Below are positions 1-10,000 of a DNA stretch of 16,005 nt, in pieces; the first letter of the stretch is position 1, and the number at the start of each line of letters is the position of its first letter. The DNA comes from Pseudomonadota bacterium (GTDB lineage: Bacteria > Myxococcota > UBA9042 > PHBI01). Location: NCBI GenBank assembly GCA_005788935.1, contig SYAK01000356.1, positions 1 through 16,005 of the forward strand. Reading direction: 5' to 3'. The translations under genes and the position numbers were made by a program. Under the pieces are notes generated by a model. That model made no database searches. It saw only the letters and a program-made list of their open reading frames with translations, and was not told the DNA's origin.

Positions 1-361
1 CACCATTGGCCAGGATACGCCGCTGCCGGTCCACCACGTCCGTCGACAGCATCAGGGTGCCCGCCCCCGACTTCAGGTTGATCGTCAGCTTGCCCTGGTC
101 GACACCCGTCGCCGTAAAGACCGCGTCGGACGTCGCGAGCGACGTCATCGCCCCGTCCGTTCCGAGGTTGAGCCCCGCCTCGGATGACGCCCCGTTCAGC
201 GCGGCCCCGAGGACCCGCACCCCGCGAAGCTCGCTCAGGTCGTCGGCGGCCTCGGGCGCCACCTCCGCGTCAGGACCCGCGTCAGCACAGGCCGACAGCG
301 CCAACGTGGTCAGAATGAGCGGAAGGGGTGAGCCGCGATGCCTGATGCAGTTTGAGAGCAT
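1..361 (-). CDS. N-terminal part of a lipoprotein, paralogous to the giant lipoprotein's N-terminus (runs off left edge)
   Basis: The minus strand is open from an ATG at 361 to the window edge, giving 120 complete codons without a stop. The N-terminus is a lipoprotein signal: basic residues (R7, H8, R9), a hydrophobic stretch LPLILTTLAL and a lipobox LSAC with the lipidated Cys at about residue 25. A GGAGG lies 5 nt before the ATG. The mature part contains ELRGVRVLGAALNG, nearly identical to DLRGVRLLGAALSG at the same place in the giant lipoprotein at 3289-13954. A similar stretch follows in both (SDAVFTATG here, SDVQFRATG there, each leading to an LTI). The two proteins therefore share a lipobox plus a short N-terminal domain. 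The rest lies outside the window, so its size and other domains are unknown. The role is probably surface-exposed or periplasmic; no enzymatic motif is visible. Confidence 0.8.
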   Translation of the reverse strand, partial: MLSNCIRHRGSPLPLILTTLALSACADAGPDAEVAPEAADDLSELRGVRVLGAALNGASSEAGLNLGTDGAMTSLATSDAVFTATGVDQGKLTINLKSGAGTLMLSTDVVDRQRRILANG

Positions 362-366
362 GGGGG

Positions 367-371
367 CCTCC
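367..371 (-). promoter_or_regulatory. Shine-Dalgarno of the left lipoprotein gene
   Basis: GGAGG on the minus strand is separated by five C residues from the ATG at 361. It fixes the start of a reading frame that is truncated by the window edge and could otherwise be missed. Confidence 0.7.
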
Positions 372-429
372 GGTAGGCTTCGTCTGTCAGCTTCGTCGGG
401 AGGACGTCGCTCGGACAGTCTCTGGCGCG

Positions 430-457
430 TATGTATTTGTGCCGAATGTTATCACAA
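430..457 (-). promoter_or_regulatory. Candidate sigma-70-like promoter for the left lipoprotein gene
   Basis: In an AT-rich island inside GC-rich DNA, the minus strand reads TTGTGA (457-452), a 16-nt spacer, then TACATA (435-430). The match to consensus is weak, and the case rests mainly on base composition and position. It would give a leader of about 60 nt before the ATG at 361. Confidence 0.3.
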
Positions 458-592
458 GGGCGCCGCGGCCTTCCAACAAAATCGTCATGAAGATGTCATA
501 CGAGGTCCGCGTGCGGCCGGACCGAGCAGGACGCCGAGGTCGGTGTCAGGCCGAGCGTCGCGATCCGTCCGATTCGCGGCGCCGCGGGGCTG

Positions 593-620
593 TTGCCGAC
601 TTGCCGCTTCGGTGTAGACT
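593..620 (+). promoter_or_regulatory. Candidate sigma-70-like promoter for the PP2C phosphatase gene
   Basis: TTGCCG (593-598) and TAGACT (615-620) are separated by 16 nt. Each matches the -35 or -10 consensus at four of six positions. Transcription would start near 627, giving a leader of about 50 nt. No experimental or comparative support is available. Confidence 0.4.
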
Positions 621-676
621 CGCGGGCGTTGCGTTCGGCCTCGTGGCCGGGGGCGAGTTCAAGCCGAGGGTCCGAC

Positions 677-1444
677 ATGAAGCTCAAGTACGCCGGCGTG
701 ACGCACGTCGGGATGAAGCGTGACCACAACGAGGACAACCTGCTGCTGCTGCCGGAGCACAACCTGTTCGTGGTGGCGGACGGTATCGGCGGCCATAGCT
801 GCGGCGAGGTCGCAAGCCAGATCGCGGTCGACACGCTGCGGGCCTTCTACACGGACACGGCGACAGACCCAGACGCGACGTGGCCGTACAAGCCCGACAA
901 GAGCCTGCCTGTCGAGGAGAGCCGCCTCTCCGCGGGCGTGAGGCTCGCGAATCGCACGATCCACGAGACCGGGAAGAGCGACCCACGCTTTGACAAGATG
1001 GGCACGACCTTCGTCGGCTTCGCGTTCCACGAGGAGAAGGCGATCGTGGCGCACGTCGGGGACTCGCGCTGCTACCGCTTCAGCCAGGGCAAGCTGACGC
1101 AGGTCACCGAGGACCACACACTGCTGAATGATTACAAGCGCCTGCAAGCCCTCACCGAGGAGGAGGAGGCCGCGTTCCAGTACAAGAACGTGATCGTGCG
1201 GGCGCTTGGCATGAAGGACAGCGTCGTCGTCGACCTGAACCGCGTCACGCCCGCACCTGGCGACATCCTGCTGCTGTGCTCCGACGGCCTGCACGGCGAG
1301 GTGACGGACCCGAACATTCAGGCGACGGTCGAGAAGTTCAAGGACGACCTGCAGGGTGGCGTCGACAGCCTGATCAAGCAGGCCTGCGACAACGGCGGCA
1401 AGGACAACGTGACCGTCGTCCTCGTGCGTTACGACGGGGTCTGA
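677..1444 (+). CDS. PP2C-family Ser/Thr protein phosphatase
   Basis: A complete 255-residue, single-domain, metal-dependent (Mg/Mn) phosphatase that removes phosphate from Ser/Thr residues. It is cytosolic, since no signal or membrane segment is seen. The family motifs appear in order: RDHNED (15-20), VADGIGGH (33-40), MGTTF (108-112), HVGDSRCYRF (126-135), TEDHTLL (144-150), CSDGLHGEV (201-209) and GGKDNVTVV (240-248). The metal-binding aspartates at 20, 35, 203 and 243 are all present. The length matches bacterial Stp/PrpC enzymes, which reverse Hanks-type kinases, but no kinase gene is in the window. The ATG at 677 is chosen over the open upstream frame from 593 because conserved sequence begins there and GAGGG lies 6 nt before it. 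The last 16 bp overlap the end of the convergent nucleotidyltransferase gene. Confidence 0.95.
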   Translation: MKLKYAGVTHVGMKRDHNEDNLLLLPEHNLFVVADGIGGHSCGEVASQIAVDTLRAFYTDTATDPDATWPYKPDKSLPVEESRLSAGVRLANRTIHETGKSDPRFDKMGTTFVGFAFHEEKAIVAHVGDSRCYRFSQGKLTQVTEDHTLLNDYKRLQALTEEEEAAFQYKNVIVRALGMKDSVVVDLNRVTPAPGDILLLCSDGLHGEVTDPNIQATVEKFKDDLQGGVDSLIKQACDNGGKDNVTVVLVRYDGV

Positions 1445-2175
1445 GGCGGCGCGAGGCCCGCGACCCAGGCCTGTCCGCGGACGTGGGCCGCGGCGAGGTC
1501 GGCCGGCGTCCCGGTGTCTGCGAAGAAGGCGGCGGTCGGGACGAGGCGGACCTCGAGGGTGTCGAGGACGGGGACGACGCCCTGACGCAGGACGCAGCTC
1601 TCGCCTGTCGGGAGGCGGCGTGGCAGGTCGGCGTCGGCGAGCGTCACGCCGCAGAACGTCCAGCCGAGGTCCGGGCGGCCGCGCTCGTCGAGGGTCGCGA
1701 GGCGCATGGCGTCAGGCGCTGGCACGAGTCGGCGGGCGTCGGCCCAGGGTGCCGCGCGAGTGACGAGGAGTCCGGCGGCGCCGTCCGGGACGGCCGCGGC
1801 GATGGTCGCGAGAGACTCGGCGAAGACGGCGTCACTGTTGATGATCCAGACGGGCTCGGGGCGGAGGAAGCCGAGGTCCGCGAGGCGCCGGACGCCGCCG
1901 CCGGTCCCGAGGAGGGACGGCTCGCGCGAGAGGACGAAGGCCACGTCCGGGTGGGCGGGTCGCAGGTGGTCGACGTGGGCCGAGACCTGGTCGGCGAGGT
2001 GGAAGGCGTTGATGCCGATGCGTGTCACGCCGGCCTCGCAGGCTGCTCGAACGGCCCAGTCGAGCAGGGGACGACCGAAAAACGGGACGAGGGGCTTGGG
2101 CAGCGTGTGGGTCAGCGGGGCGAGGCGCCTCCCCTCGCCTGCCGCGAGGATGATGGCCTGGGTCGGCGCCTTCAC
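1429..2175 (-). CDS. Sugar-1-phosphate nucleotidyltransferase, MurU-like
   Basis: A 248-residue GT-A/Rossmann nucleotidyltransferase that would join a nucleotide to a sugar-1-phosphate. The signature starts at residue 8 with IILAAGEGRRLAPLT, followed by PKPLVP (26-31). LGTGGGV (89-95) and the metal-site region IINSDAVF (111-118) follow, and ADTGTPADL lies near the C-terminus. The length and the absence of a LbH acyltransferase tail fit MurU (MurNAc-1-phosphate uridylyltransferase, peptidoglycan recycling) and related hexose/heptose-1-phosphate enzymes. MurU is favoured because the coupled upstream gene is AmgK-like. The GTG start is supported by the overlap GTGA with the stop of that gene; a longer open frame upstream is a shadow of the kinase. 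The exact sugar and nucleotide cannot be read from sequence. Confidence 0.85.
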   Translation of the reverse strand: MKAPTQAIILAAGEGRRLAPLTHTLPKPLVPFFGRPLLDWAVRAACEAGVTRIGINAFHLADQVSAHVDHLRPAHPDVAFVLSREPSLLGTGGGVRRLADLGFLRPEPVWIINSDAVFAESLATIAAAVPDGAAGLLVTRAAPWADARRLVPAPDAMRLATLDERGRPDLGWTFCGVTLADADLPRRLPTGESCVLRQGVVPVLDTLEVRLVPTAAFFADTGTPADLAAAHVRGQAWVAGLAPPQTPS

Positions 2176-3170
2176 GCGAGGCGAGCCGTGAGGTGCGCGC
2201 GGGCCTCGGGGATGTGGCGGGCGAGGAGGTCGACCGCGTCGTGAAGGCCGCCGACCACCTGCATCGCGTCGAGGACGTAGCCGATCGTGCGGCCGTACCA
2301 GCGCAGGAAGCCGGTCTTGCCGCGGGCCTCGAGGGTGACGAAGCGGCCGGCGTCCTTCAGCTTGCGCTGGATGGTCTGCCAGGCGAACGCGTCCCGGACG
2401 GCTGGTGTCGCGGCCTCGAGCAGGCGAGCCAGCATGGCGGGCTCGATGGGGACATACGAGTCGCGGAAGAGGGCCACCCAGTCGTAGGCGGCGGGCGCCA
2501 TGAAGGCGTCCTGGAAGTCGACGAGGACCTGGCGTTCGCTCGGCAACATGATGTTCTGGCTTTGGAAATCGCGATGCGCCAGGACACGGGGCAGGCCATC
2601 GAGGGTCGCGACGACGCGTGCGACGAGGGCCGCCCATACGTCCTCTTCGGCAGAGGTCAGCGTGACGCCGTTTCGCTGCATGAGACCCATCGTGCGGAAC
2701 TCGTCGAGCTCGGCGCGCATGACGGTGGCGTCGAAGACCCGCGGGACGTTGAGGTCGGCGGTCTGGCGCTGAAAGTTCCCGAGCAGCGTGGCCGCGCTTG
2801 CGAGCAGCGCTTCGAAGTCGGGTCCTGCCGCGGCGCCGAGACGCTCGAAGAGGCGAACGTCGCCGAGGTCTTCGAGGATGGCCACGCCAGCGGCGACGCC
2901 AAGGACCTCGGGGACGGGCACCCCGCGGGCCGACAGGGCCGCGCGCATCGCGAGCCAACGCGCGAGGCCGTCCTCGTCGCCGCCGCCCACCTCCTCGGCG
3001 GTGGGGCCAGCCTCTGGCATCACCATCGCGACAGCCGTGCCACCTCCGTCGAGACGCAGACGCCAGAAGGTGCGGGCGGAGGCCCCGCCCACGAGCTGGT
3101 CGTGGCCGACGGCCGCCACCCTACCCGCGTCGCAGGCCACCGTGATGCGCAAGAAGCCCCGCTCGTCCAT
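2172..3170 (-). CDS. AmgK-like anomeric sugar kinase (aminoglycoside phosphotransferase fold)
   Basis: A 332-residue phosphotransferase of the APH/choline kinase fold. The N-terminal lobe has GGASARTFWRLRL (28-40). The catalytic loop is LAHRDFQSQNIM (198-208+), with D201 as base and N206 as metal ligand, and the second metal site is VLVDFQDAF (215-223). After it come YDWVALFRDSYV and QRKLKDAGRF, and this arrangement is characteristic of AmgK, which phosphorylates MurNAc/GlcNAc at C1. Partner MurU then makes the UDP-sugar, bypassing de novo UDP-MurNAc synthesis. The ATG at 3170 has AGAGG about 5 nt upstream, so it is preferred to the GTG at 3176. The stop overlaps the nucleotidyltransferase start, so the two are translationally coupled. 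It follows the giant lipoprotein gene on the same strand after 118 bp and may have its own promoter. Confidence 0.85.
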   Translation of the reverse strand: MDERGFLRITVACDAGRVAAVGHDQLVGGASARTFWRLRLDGGGTAVAMVMPEAGPTAEEVGGGDEDGLARWLAMRAALSARGVPVPEVLGVAAGVAILEDLGDVRLFERLGAAAGPDFEALLASAATLLGNFQRQTADLNVPRVFDATVMRAELDEFRTMGLMQRNGVTLTSAEEDVWAALVARVVATLDGLPRVLAHRDFQSQNIMLPSERQVLVDFQDAFMAPAAYDWVALFRDSYVPIEPAMLARLLEAATPAVRDAFAWQTIQRKLKDAGRFVTLEARGKTGFLRWYGRTIGYVLDAMQVVGGLHDAVDLLARHIPEARAHLTARLA

Positions 3171-3234
3171 GACCACCTCTCCGCGTTGAGCGGCGAGACG
3201 CTAGCGTGTCATGGCCGCCCATGTCGACGATTTG

Positions 3235-3288
3235 CCGGCTCCGCCCGCCCGACCTGGGTTGGCCCGAGGGCGAGCGGCGCGGAGTCGG
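3235..3288 (-). terminator. Long GC-rich hairpin just after the giant lipoprotein stop codon
   Basis: The arms 3235-3244 and 3279-3288 pair over ten positions with one G-U pair, and an inner CGCCC/GGGCG pair can form in the loop. The structure begins one base after the TGA of the giant gene. No T-run follows, so it is not a classical intrinsic terminator. It could aid termination or protect the 3' end before the AmgK-like gene. Confidence 0.4.
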
Positions 3289-4012
3289 TCAGTAGTGAAG
3301 CGTCACCCACATCGGCGAGCTGGTGCGGAAGCCGTTGGTGCTCCAAGGGCTCGCGGGCGCGATGTTGCCCATCAGGAACATGCCCTGATTCGTGCCGGAG
3401 ATGACCTTGGCCGCGACGGGACCCGGCGTGCTGCCGGCGTTGTTGCGCCAGTCGATGACCAGATCGCCGACACCGGTATAACAGAAGGGCTTGTCGAGGT
3501 TGACCGTGACCTGCCCCGTGCCGCCCGGGCTGAAGGTGAAGGGCGCCTTGTGCTGAACGCGCGTCTTGCCGGTCACGAACGTGAGGTCCGAGAAGGCGGC
3601 CGATGGGTCGGCGTCAAAACGGCCATCCGCGGTGACCTCGGAGAGCCAGATCTCCTGACCCGACAGCGGCAGGGTGCCTGGCCACGACGCGAGGTCAATG
3701 GTGATGGCCCAGATGAAGCGTGGGTCGCGGGTCGGGGTCTGTCCGAGCGACGCCCGGGGGTAGATGTGGGCGCTCATGGAGTACGACGAGACACCGTCGA
3801 TCGGGAAGTAGCTCCACGAGGTGCTCGCGGTGGCCGCGGCGGGCGTCATCGTGAGGCCGAGGATGTCGACCTCGGTGGAGCCGTCCAGCTTGAGGCATGG
3901 CGCGCGACATTTCCCGCCCTGGCTCGCGACCCAGGTACAGCCCACGTTCTGGCAGTTGGTCTGCGCCGAGCCACCCGTGCAGCGCTTGCAGTAGGAGATG
4001 CTGCAAGCGCCC
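3289..4012 (-). other. Cys motif plus unassigned C-terminal beta-rich domain of the giant lipoprotein
   Basis: After the last Big_5 domain comes a small Cys motif (CSISYCKRC, GCTWVASQGGKC) similar to the CTWYNGTC motif within the RTX part. About 200 residues follow, rich in beta-forming sequence, with FCYTGVGDLVIDWRNN and TNGFRTSSPMWVTLHY at the end. The stretch recalls beta-sandwich tails with an F-Y-x-G-x-x-L-(L/V)-(I/L)-D pattern seen in large secreted bacterial proteins, but I cannot assign a family. As the distal tip of the stalk it is a candidate binding domain. Confidence 0.55.
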
Positions 4013-7000
4013 TGGTTGGACGTGGTGAAGCTCCACGCATAGTTCGCGGCGAGTCCTTGAACGTTACCATTTGTGACGGCCGTCGTCAGCGTCGCGGTGT
4101 AGTTGGTCGCGGCAGTGAGTCCTCCCGCAGGGGTGAAGGTCACCTTGCGCGTGGCCGCGTCGTAGGTCCGCGCGCCAGCGACCGCGACCCCGCCTGCCGT
4201 GATCGTGAAGCTCGAGGCCGTGAAGCTGCTCGGCCTCATGTCTGCGCTGAACGTGGCGGTGATGGTCGTCGCGGTCGAGACGCCCGTCGCGTTGCTCGTC
4301 GGGGTCACGGCTGTCACGGTCGGGGGCACACCGGTGGTCGTGAAGCTCCAGTACGTGTTCTGGTCGAGCGCGACACCGTTGGCGCCCGTGACCGCGCTCG
4401 TCAGGACGGCCGTGTACGTCGTGGTGCCTGCGAGGGCCGCGGATGGGGTGAAGGTGACACGACGATTGACGGCGTCATAGGACCGCGTCCCGGCGACCGC
4501 GGTCGATCCCGCGGTCACCTTGAAGCTGTCGACGGTGAAGGTTGACGCATTCATGTCCACATTGAACGTCGCTGTCACCGTGGTCCCTGTCGCGACGTTG
4601 GTTCCGCCGCTCGATGGTGTGACCCCGACCATGACAGGCGCGGCCGCCGTCGTGAAGGTCCAGCTGAAGGTCGTGGCGAGGGCGACGTTGGCGCTGCTCT
4701 TGACGCCCGTGGTCATCGTGGCGGTGTAGGTCGTTGCGGCCAGGAGGCTTGCGGACGGCGTGAACGTGATGCGGTTGTTCACGCTGTCCAGGGTACGCGT
4801 GCCGTAGACCTCGACGCCACCGGGCGCCTCGACCCGGAAGCTGTTGTTCGTGAACGAGTCTGCCGCCATGGCCGTGCTGAAGTTCGCGGTCACGGTCGTG
4901 GTGCGCAACACGTCACCGACCCCCTGGGCTGGCGTGACGCTCACGATCTCGGGGCCGGCTGGCGGCGCGGCGGTCGTGAAGGTCCAGCTGTAGTCTGCGG
5001 CGAGTGGCGTGCCATTCATGTCCGCGACGAAGGTCGTCAGGCGGGCGGTGTAGGTCGTCGAGGCGGAGAGAGCGGTCGGGGCGAAGGTGACGGTCCGCGT
5101 CGCGTCGTTGTAGGTCCGGGTCCCGTCGACCGCGACGCCGCCCGCGGACACGACGAAGCTCGTTGCGTCGAAGGTCGTCGGATCCATCACGGCGCTGAAG
5201 GTCGCCGAGACAGAGGTCGGGCGAGCGATGTTGGTGGCTCCCACGGTCGGGGAGACGCTCTGCACGGTCGGCGGCGCGGCGGGAGCGGCGGTCGTGAAGC
5301 TGCTGCTGTAGGACGATACGAGGGCGACTCCCGAAGCGTTGGTGACGGCCGTGGTCAACGTCGCGGTGTAGACGGTCGACGCGGCGAGCGTGGAGTCGGG
5401 GGTGAATGTGACACGCTTGAGGCCACTGTCCCAGACGCGAGCCCCGGCGACAGCGTTTCCGCCGGCGTCCCTGACGGTGAAGCTCGTGGCCGTGAACGAG
5501 GCGGCGCTCATCTCGCTGTCAAAGGTCGCCGAGACCGTGGTGGTGCGGACGACGTCGACGGTCGCGTGGACGGGTGAGACCGCTGCGACCTGGGGCGGCG
5601 GGGCGGTGATGGTCGTGAACGACCAGGTGAAGGGCTGTGCGAGGGCGACGCCGGTCGCGTCCTTGACAGCCGTCGAGAGGGTCGCCGTGCAGAGCGTCGC
5701 AAGCGGAAGATCCGCTGTCGGGTTGAAGGTCACCGTCTTCGTGGTCGGGTTCCAGCTGACCGTGCCGTTGACGGGGGTCCCGGCCGCGGACACGGTGAAG
5801 CTCATGGTCGTCAGCGAGGTGGCGTCCATGGCGACGTCGAAGGTCGCGGTCACGTCGGAGGCGCGGTCCACCCCCGAGGCGTTGGCGGCAGGAGCCACGG
5901 CCGAGACCTGGGGCCCCGGGATGATGAAGCTCCAGGTCTCCGGCGGATTGAGCAGGCTGTTGCCAGCCAGGTCGACGACCTGGCTGTTGAGGTAGACTGT
6001 GTATGCCCGGCCGCTCGCGAACGGGGTAGCGGGCACGAAGGTCGCCTGCCACGCAGGCCCAGCGAGGACGTCGTAGGTCACAGTGCCAGCGATGGAGGTC
6101 CCGGCGTCCTCGACGCGGAAGTTGGTGGGCTTCCCAGCGACGACCTCCTCGAGCAGCAGGCCGCTCATCGGCTCGCTGAAGGTCACCGTGACGCCCGTGG
6201 CGTTCGCGACGGCGCCCTGTGGTGCGCGCGTCAGGACCGACGGGCGCACCGCATCAATCTCCCAGGTGACCGTCTGGCCGGCGGCGATGCTGCGGTTGGC
6301 ACCGTCCTTGATGCCCGTCGTCGCCGTCAGTGTGCAGCTCGCTCCGTCGGGGGCCGCGGTGGTCTGGGCGAGGGTCACGGTCGCCTTGCGCGTCAGGTCG
6401 CCCGCGTAGGTGACACCCGAGACGGCGTAGCTGCCGCCGCCGGTGCAGACGAGGCTCCAGTTGGCGGCCGTCGTGATGGTCGCCGCGGACATCGCCTGCG
6501 AGAACGTGGCCTCGACCGAGGTCGGAACGCTGCTGCGCGTGCTGTTGGGCGGGTTGAAGGTCGCGAGAGCGTTCAGGCCGCATTCGGAGCCAGACCAGTT
6601 GTACCCGCTGCCGCCGCCGCACTGGGCACAGCAGGTCCCGGTCGTGCAGGACGCGGGGGACGGGCAGGTGACCCAGGCGGCGTGGACGGCGTGGTTGGCG
6701 GTCGCTGTCACGACCGAGCTCTCGACGACGCGGACACCGGTGCCGTTGTCGGCGGTCTCGGTCTCGCGCCAGCCATCGAACCAGCTACCGGCCCTTGTCG
6801 GGACGCACAGCTGGAAACCGGGGAGGAGCGCACCACGGATCGCGCCGTACCGGGCCGTGAAGGTCGCGGAGCACCCCGTTCCGCCGTTGAGGTCGTAGGT
6901 CACGGCGAGCTGCTCGCGACAGACCTGTCCGTCGAGCACGGTGCCTGACGGGCAGGCTGCGCTGCAGGTCCCGGACGATGGACGGAAGTGCGGGGTCGCG

Positions 7001-10000
7001 GGCGCGGCGGTGCATGGGTCGTAGATGTTGACGTAACCGAAGGACTCGACCGGGTTGCCTCCCTCGAGGGCCACCCAGCGGACCACGTCGTGGCCTTCGG
7101 CGCCTGTGAGCTGACTCGGCGCAAGGTAGGTCATCGTCGGCGCATCCCCGACGACGGCCCCGTCGGCGCTGCCGTCAGCCTCGACGACCGGAATCCCGGA
7201 GGGCGTCCCGGTGAGGCGGATCGCGGCGAAGCTTCCGACGGGAACGAACCCCGCCAGCTCATGGTCGCTGGTGGTGGCCGGGCTGAAGTCCGGGACGACG
7301 GGTGGCGCGTGGAGCGTCAGGGTCGCGCTCGCAGCCTCGTCGGAGGGCGCAGCGCATGCCGCGTCTGCGGGCTTGGCCCAGACCTTGACCGTCACGACGT
7401 CGCCGTCGCGAGCGGGGTCGAGAGGGGGGTGATAGTAGACTCGGTCAAGGACACCCGCCTGAACGGATGCGGTACCTGCGCCCCCGTTCACGACTGCGGC
7501 GCACCAGGGCACGGCCGGGTCGAGGACGGTGCCGCCGCGGACGGCGATCGGGAGGCGGGCCGCGTCCCGGTTCACGACCATCGCGGACGTCGGCCACAGC
7601 GTGGGTGGGACCGGAGCCGAGAGCGTGCGGAAATCCCAGGTCACGTCGGCGGTCATGGTGTTGCCGGCGATGTCACTGACGGCCGCCTTGACCGTCACCC
7701 GGTAATCCGTGTCGTACGTCAGGTCACTGTCCGGGTCGAGCGTCGCGGTCCGCGCGGCGGCGTCCCAGGTCAGCACGGCAGCGTTCGGCGTGCCACCGGG
7801 CAGCAGCGTCATCGTGATGTTTCCGGTGATGGAGGCGGGGTCCATCGCCTCGCCGAAGGTCACCGTCACGTCTGACGCCCGCATGACGTTCGTCGCGCTG
7901 ATGACCGGACTGCGTCCAGTGACACCTGGCCGCACGCTGTCACTGCAGGCCCCGCCCGCCCACGTCCAGGTACTGCCGCCACACTGTGTGCAGCACGTCT
8001 GCGTCGTGCAGGACGCTGGCACGGTGCACGTGGTCCAGCGCGCGATGAGGCTGTGGGCGGAGGGATTCGAGACGACCGTCGTCGCGAGGACGCGCGCGTC
8101 GGTGAAGTCGCTGCTCGTGTACCAACCGTCGAAGGCGTGGCCCGCCCGCGTCGGGGCGCAGAGGGTCCCGTACGGTCCTGCGAAGCCGGGCGCGAAGGCG
8201 GTCCCGCAGCCCGCGCCACCGTTCTGGGCGTAGCTCACCGCGACCGTGGCGTAGCCGCTGCAGTTGAGGCCGCTGCGCCCAGGTCTGCAGGCGGTGCAGG
8301 TCGTCGCCCCCGTGCAGGTCGCACAACCATCGCCACACGCGAGGCAGCTCGCGCCGTCGGCCCACGCGTTGGCCGGGCAAGTGGCCACGCAGGCGCTGCC
8401 GAGGGTCTTGTCGGCACACGCCCCGACACAGCCACCGCCGTCCGATGCGAAGTCGGAACCGGGGCAAGGATCGGCCACGCGCACCCAGGCGTAGCGGATG
8501 ACCCCTGCGGTGGTCCGGAACGCGAGGACGTCATGCGCCTCGGGCCCGACGAAGCCACCCGGAGCCGTGTAATCGAAGTTCGGCGCGGCCCCGGTGACGA
8601 CGCCGTCCGCGTCGCCATCCGGCAGGAGCCAGACAGTCTCCGCAGCGGCCCCTGCCGCGCCTGGCAGGGCGGTCAGGTCGATGGTGCGGCCGACAGGCAC
8701 GGACACGGAGGCCTCCCGCTCGGTCGTCGCGGTCGCGAGGTCGAGGTCGACAGCGGCTGCCAGCAGCGTCACCGTCGCCTGCGCAGGCGCATTCGCCGTC
8801 GGACAGGTACCGGCGAGGTCGTTCGCGCGAATCTGAATCACGGCCGTAGCGCCGAGGTCGCCCGCCACCCCCGACGGCGTGTAGCGGACGCCACTGCTCG
8901 TCGCCGTGACGCTCCCAGGCCCCGAGACGAGCGTCGCGCACCAAGGCTGGCCGGCGTTGACCGTGTCGCCTTGCGCGAAGATCTCGAGGCGCGCGTCGGA
9001 CGTGTTGGCGACGGTCGCCTGAGGCGGCCAGACGGTCGGAATCCGCGTGAAGCGGGCATAGATCGGGACCGGGAAGGCCGCGTCGCCCGGAATCGTCGAG
9101 CCGGGCGCGACCTCGACCCCGGACGCGAAGGGCGAGGTCCACCAGCCCTCGAAGCCGTCGAGCTGCTCGATGGCCGTGCAGAAGGAGGCCGGCCAGCTGG
9201 TGGCGGCCGATGCGACCTCGAGCGCAGGACAGGTGTAGCCGCGCAGCCCGCCCGCGGGGACGAGCCAACGCCTGCTGGCTGGCAACCAACCCGCAGTGAC
9301 GGTTGTCGAGGCGGCCGGCGACTCGACGCAGCTCGGCACCTGCTCGCCCGGAGCGAGACGCGAGCCATCCCCGCGCCACCAGCCCGTGAAGGCCATCCCT
9401 GACAGGACAGGCAGGCTCGGGATGGCGTCCTCGTAGGTGACGCCGCGCGTCGCAAAGCGGACCCGACTCGTCGTCGCGTCCGGGAAGGCACCGCCGTTGG
9501 CGAGCGCGGTCACCGCGACGCAGCCGGTGCAGCCGCTCGCGTCGGGGGTGATGCACGGGTCGGTGCACGTAAACGCTCCAGAGCACGTGAGGCACCCCTC
9601 GGCGCATTCGACGCAGCTGCCGGTTGACTCGCTGAGGTACTTCATTTGACCGCACGAACAGCCCCCCGCACCGTCTGGCGCCGACTCTCCGGGGCAATTG
9701 GTCCCACAGGTCCCGCCGTCGAGCACGAGCGGTGCGACGCAGGATGTGCAGGCCGTTGAAGATCCCTCGCAGGTGTCACAGTTGGCACTGCAGGCCGCAC
9801 AGCTCCTGTGGCTGACATCAAAGTAGGACTCTGCGTCACAGGTGAGGGCTGGCTGCACAGGCTGGCCGTCGGGCCCTGCGAGGTAGCAGGTCCCGCCGCT
9901 ACAGGTCTGACCCTCAGGGCAGGCTCCGCAAGACGTGGTCGTGGTCCCGACTGGGAGGGCGTAGCAGCGCCCGGCCGAACAGAAAGAGCCCGAAGCGCAG

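Larger units (their letters stand above)
362..676. other. Divergent intergenic region between the left lipoprotein gene and the PP2C gene
   Basis: This stretch of about 315 bp separates two divergent genes and has no convincing coding frame of its own; the open frames crossing it are extensions of flanking genes or shadows. It holds the left lipoprotein's Shine-Dalgarno (367-371), an AT-rich island around 428-500, and two candidate promoters, one per direction. No RNA gene or repeat was seen. Confidence 0.6.

Noticed and set aside
1276..2244. Plus-strand frame of 322 codons past the PP2C gene
   Set aside because: It overlaps PP2C out of frame and lies antisense to the nucleotidyltransferase, with no recognisable motifs.
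3211..4545. Long plus-strand open frame of 444 codons opposite the 3' end of the giant gene
   Set aside because: It is rich in Arg, Gly and Ala with no domain pattern and runs antisense to well-supported repeats. High GC makes long shadow frames common.
4013..6575. CRISPR-like or recent tandem DNA repeats at about 320-bp spacing
   Set aside because: The periodicity comes from Big_5 protein domains; DNA copies are diverged and lack short identical direct repeats with unique spacers.
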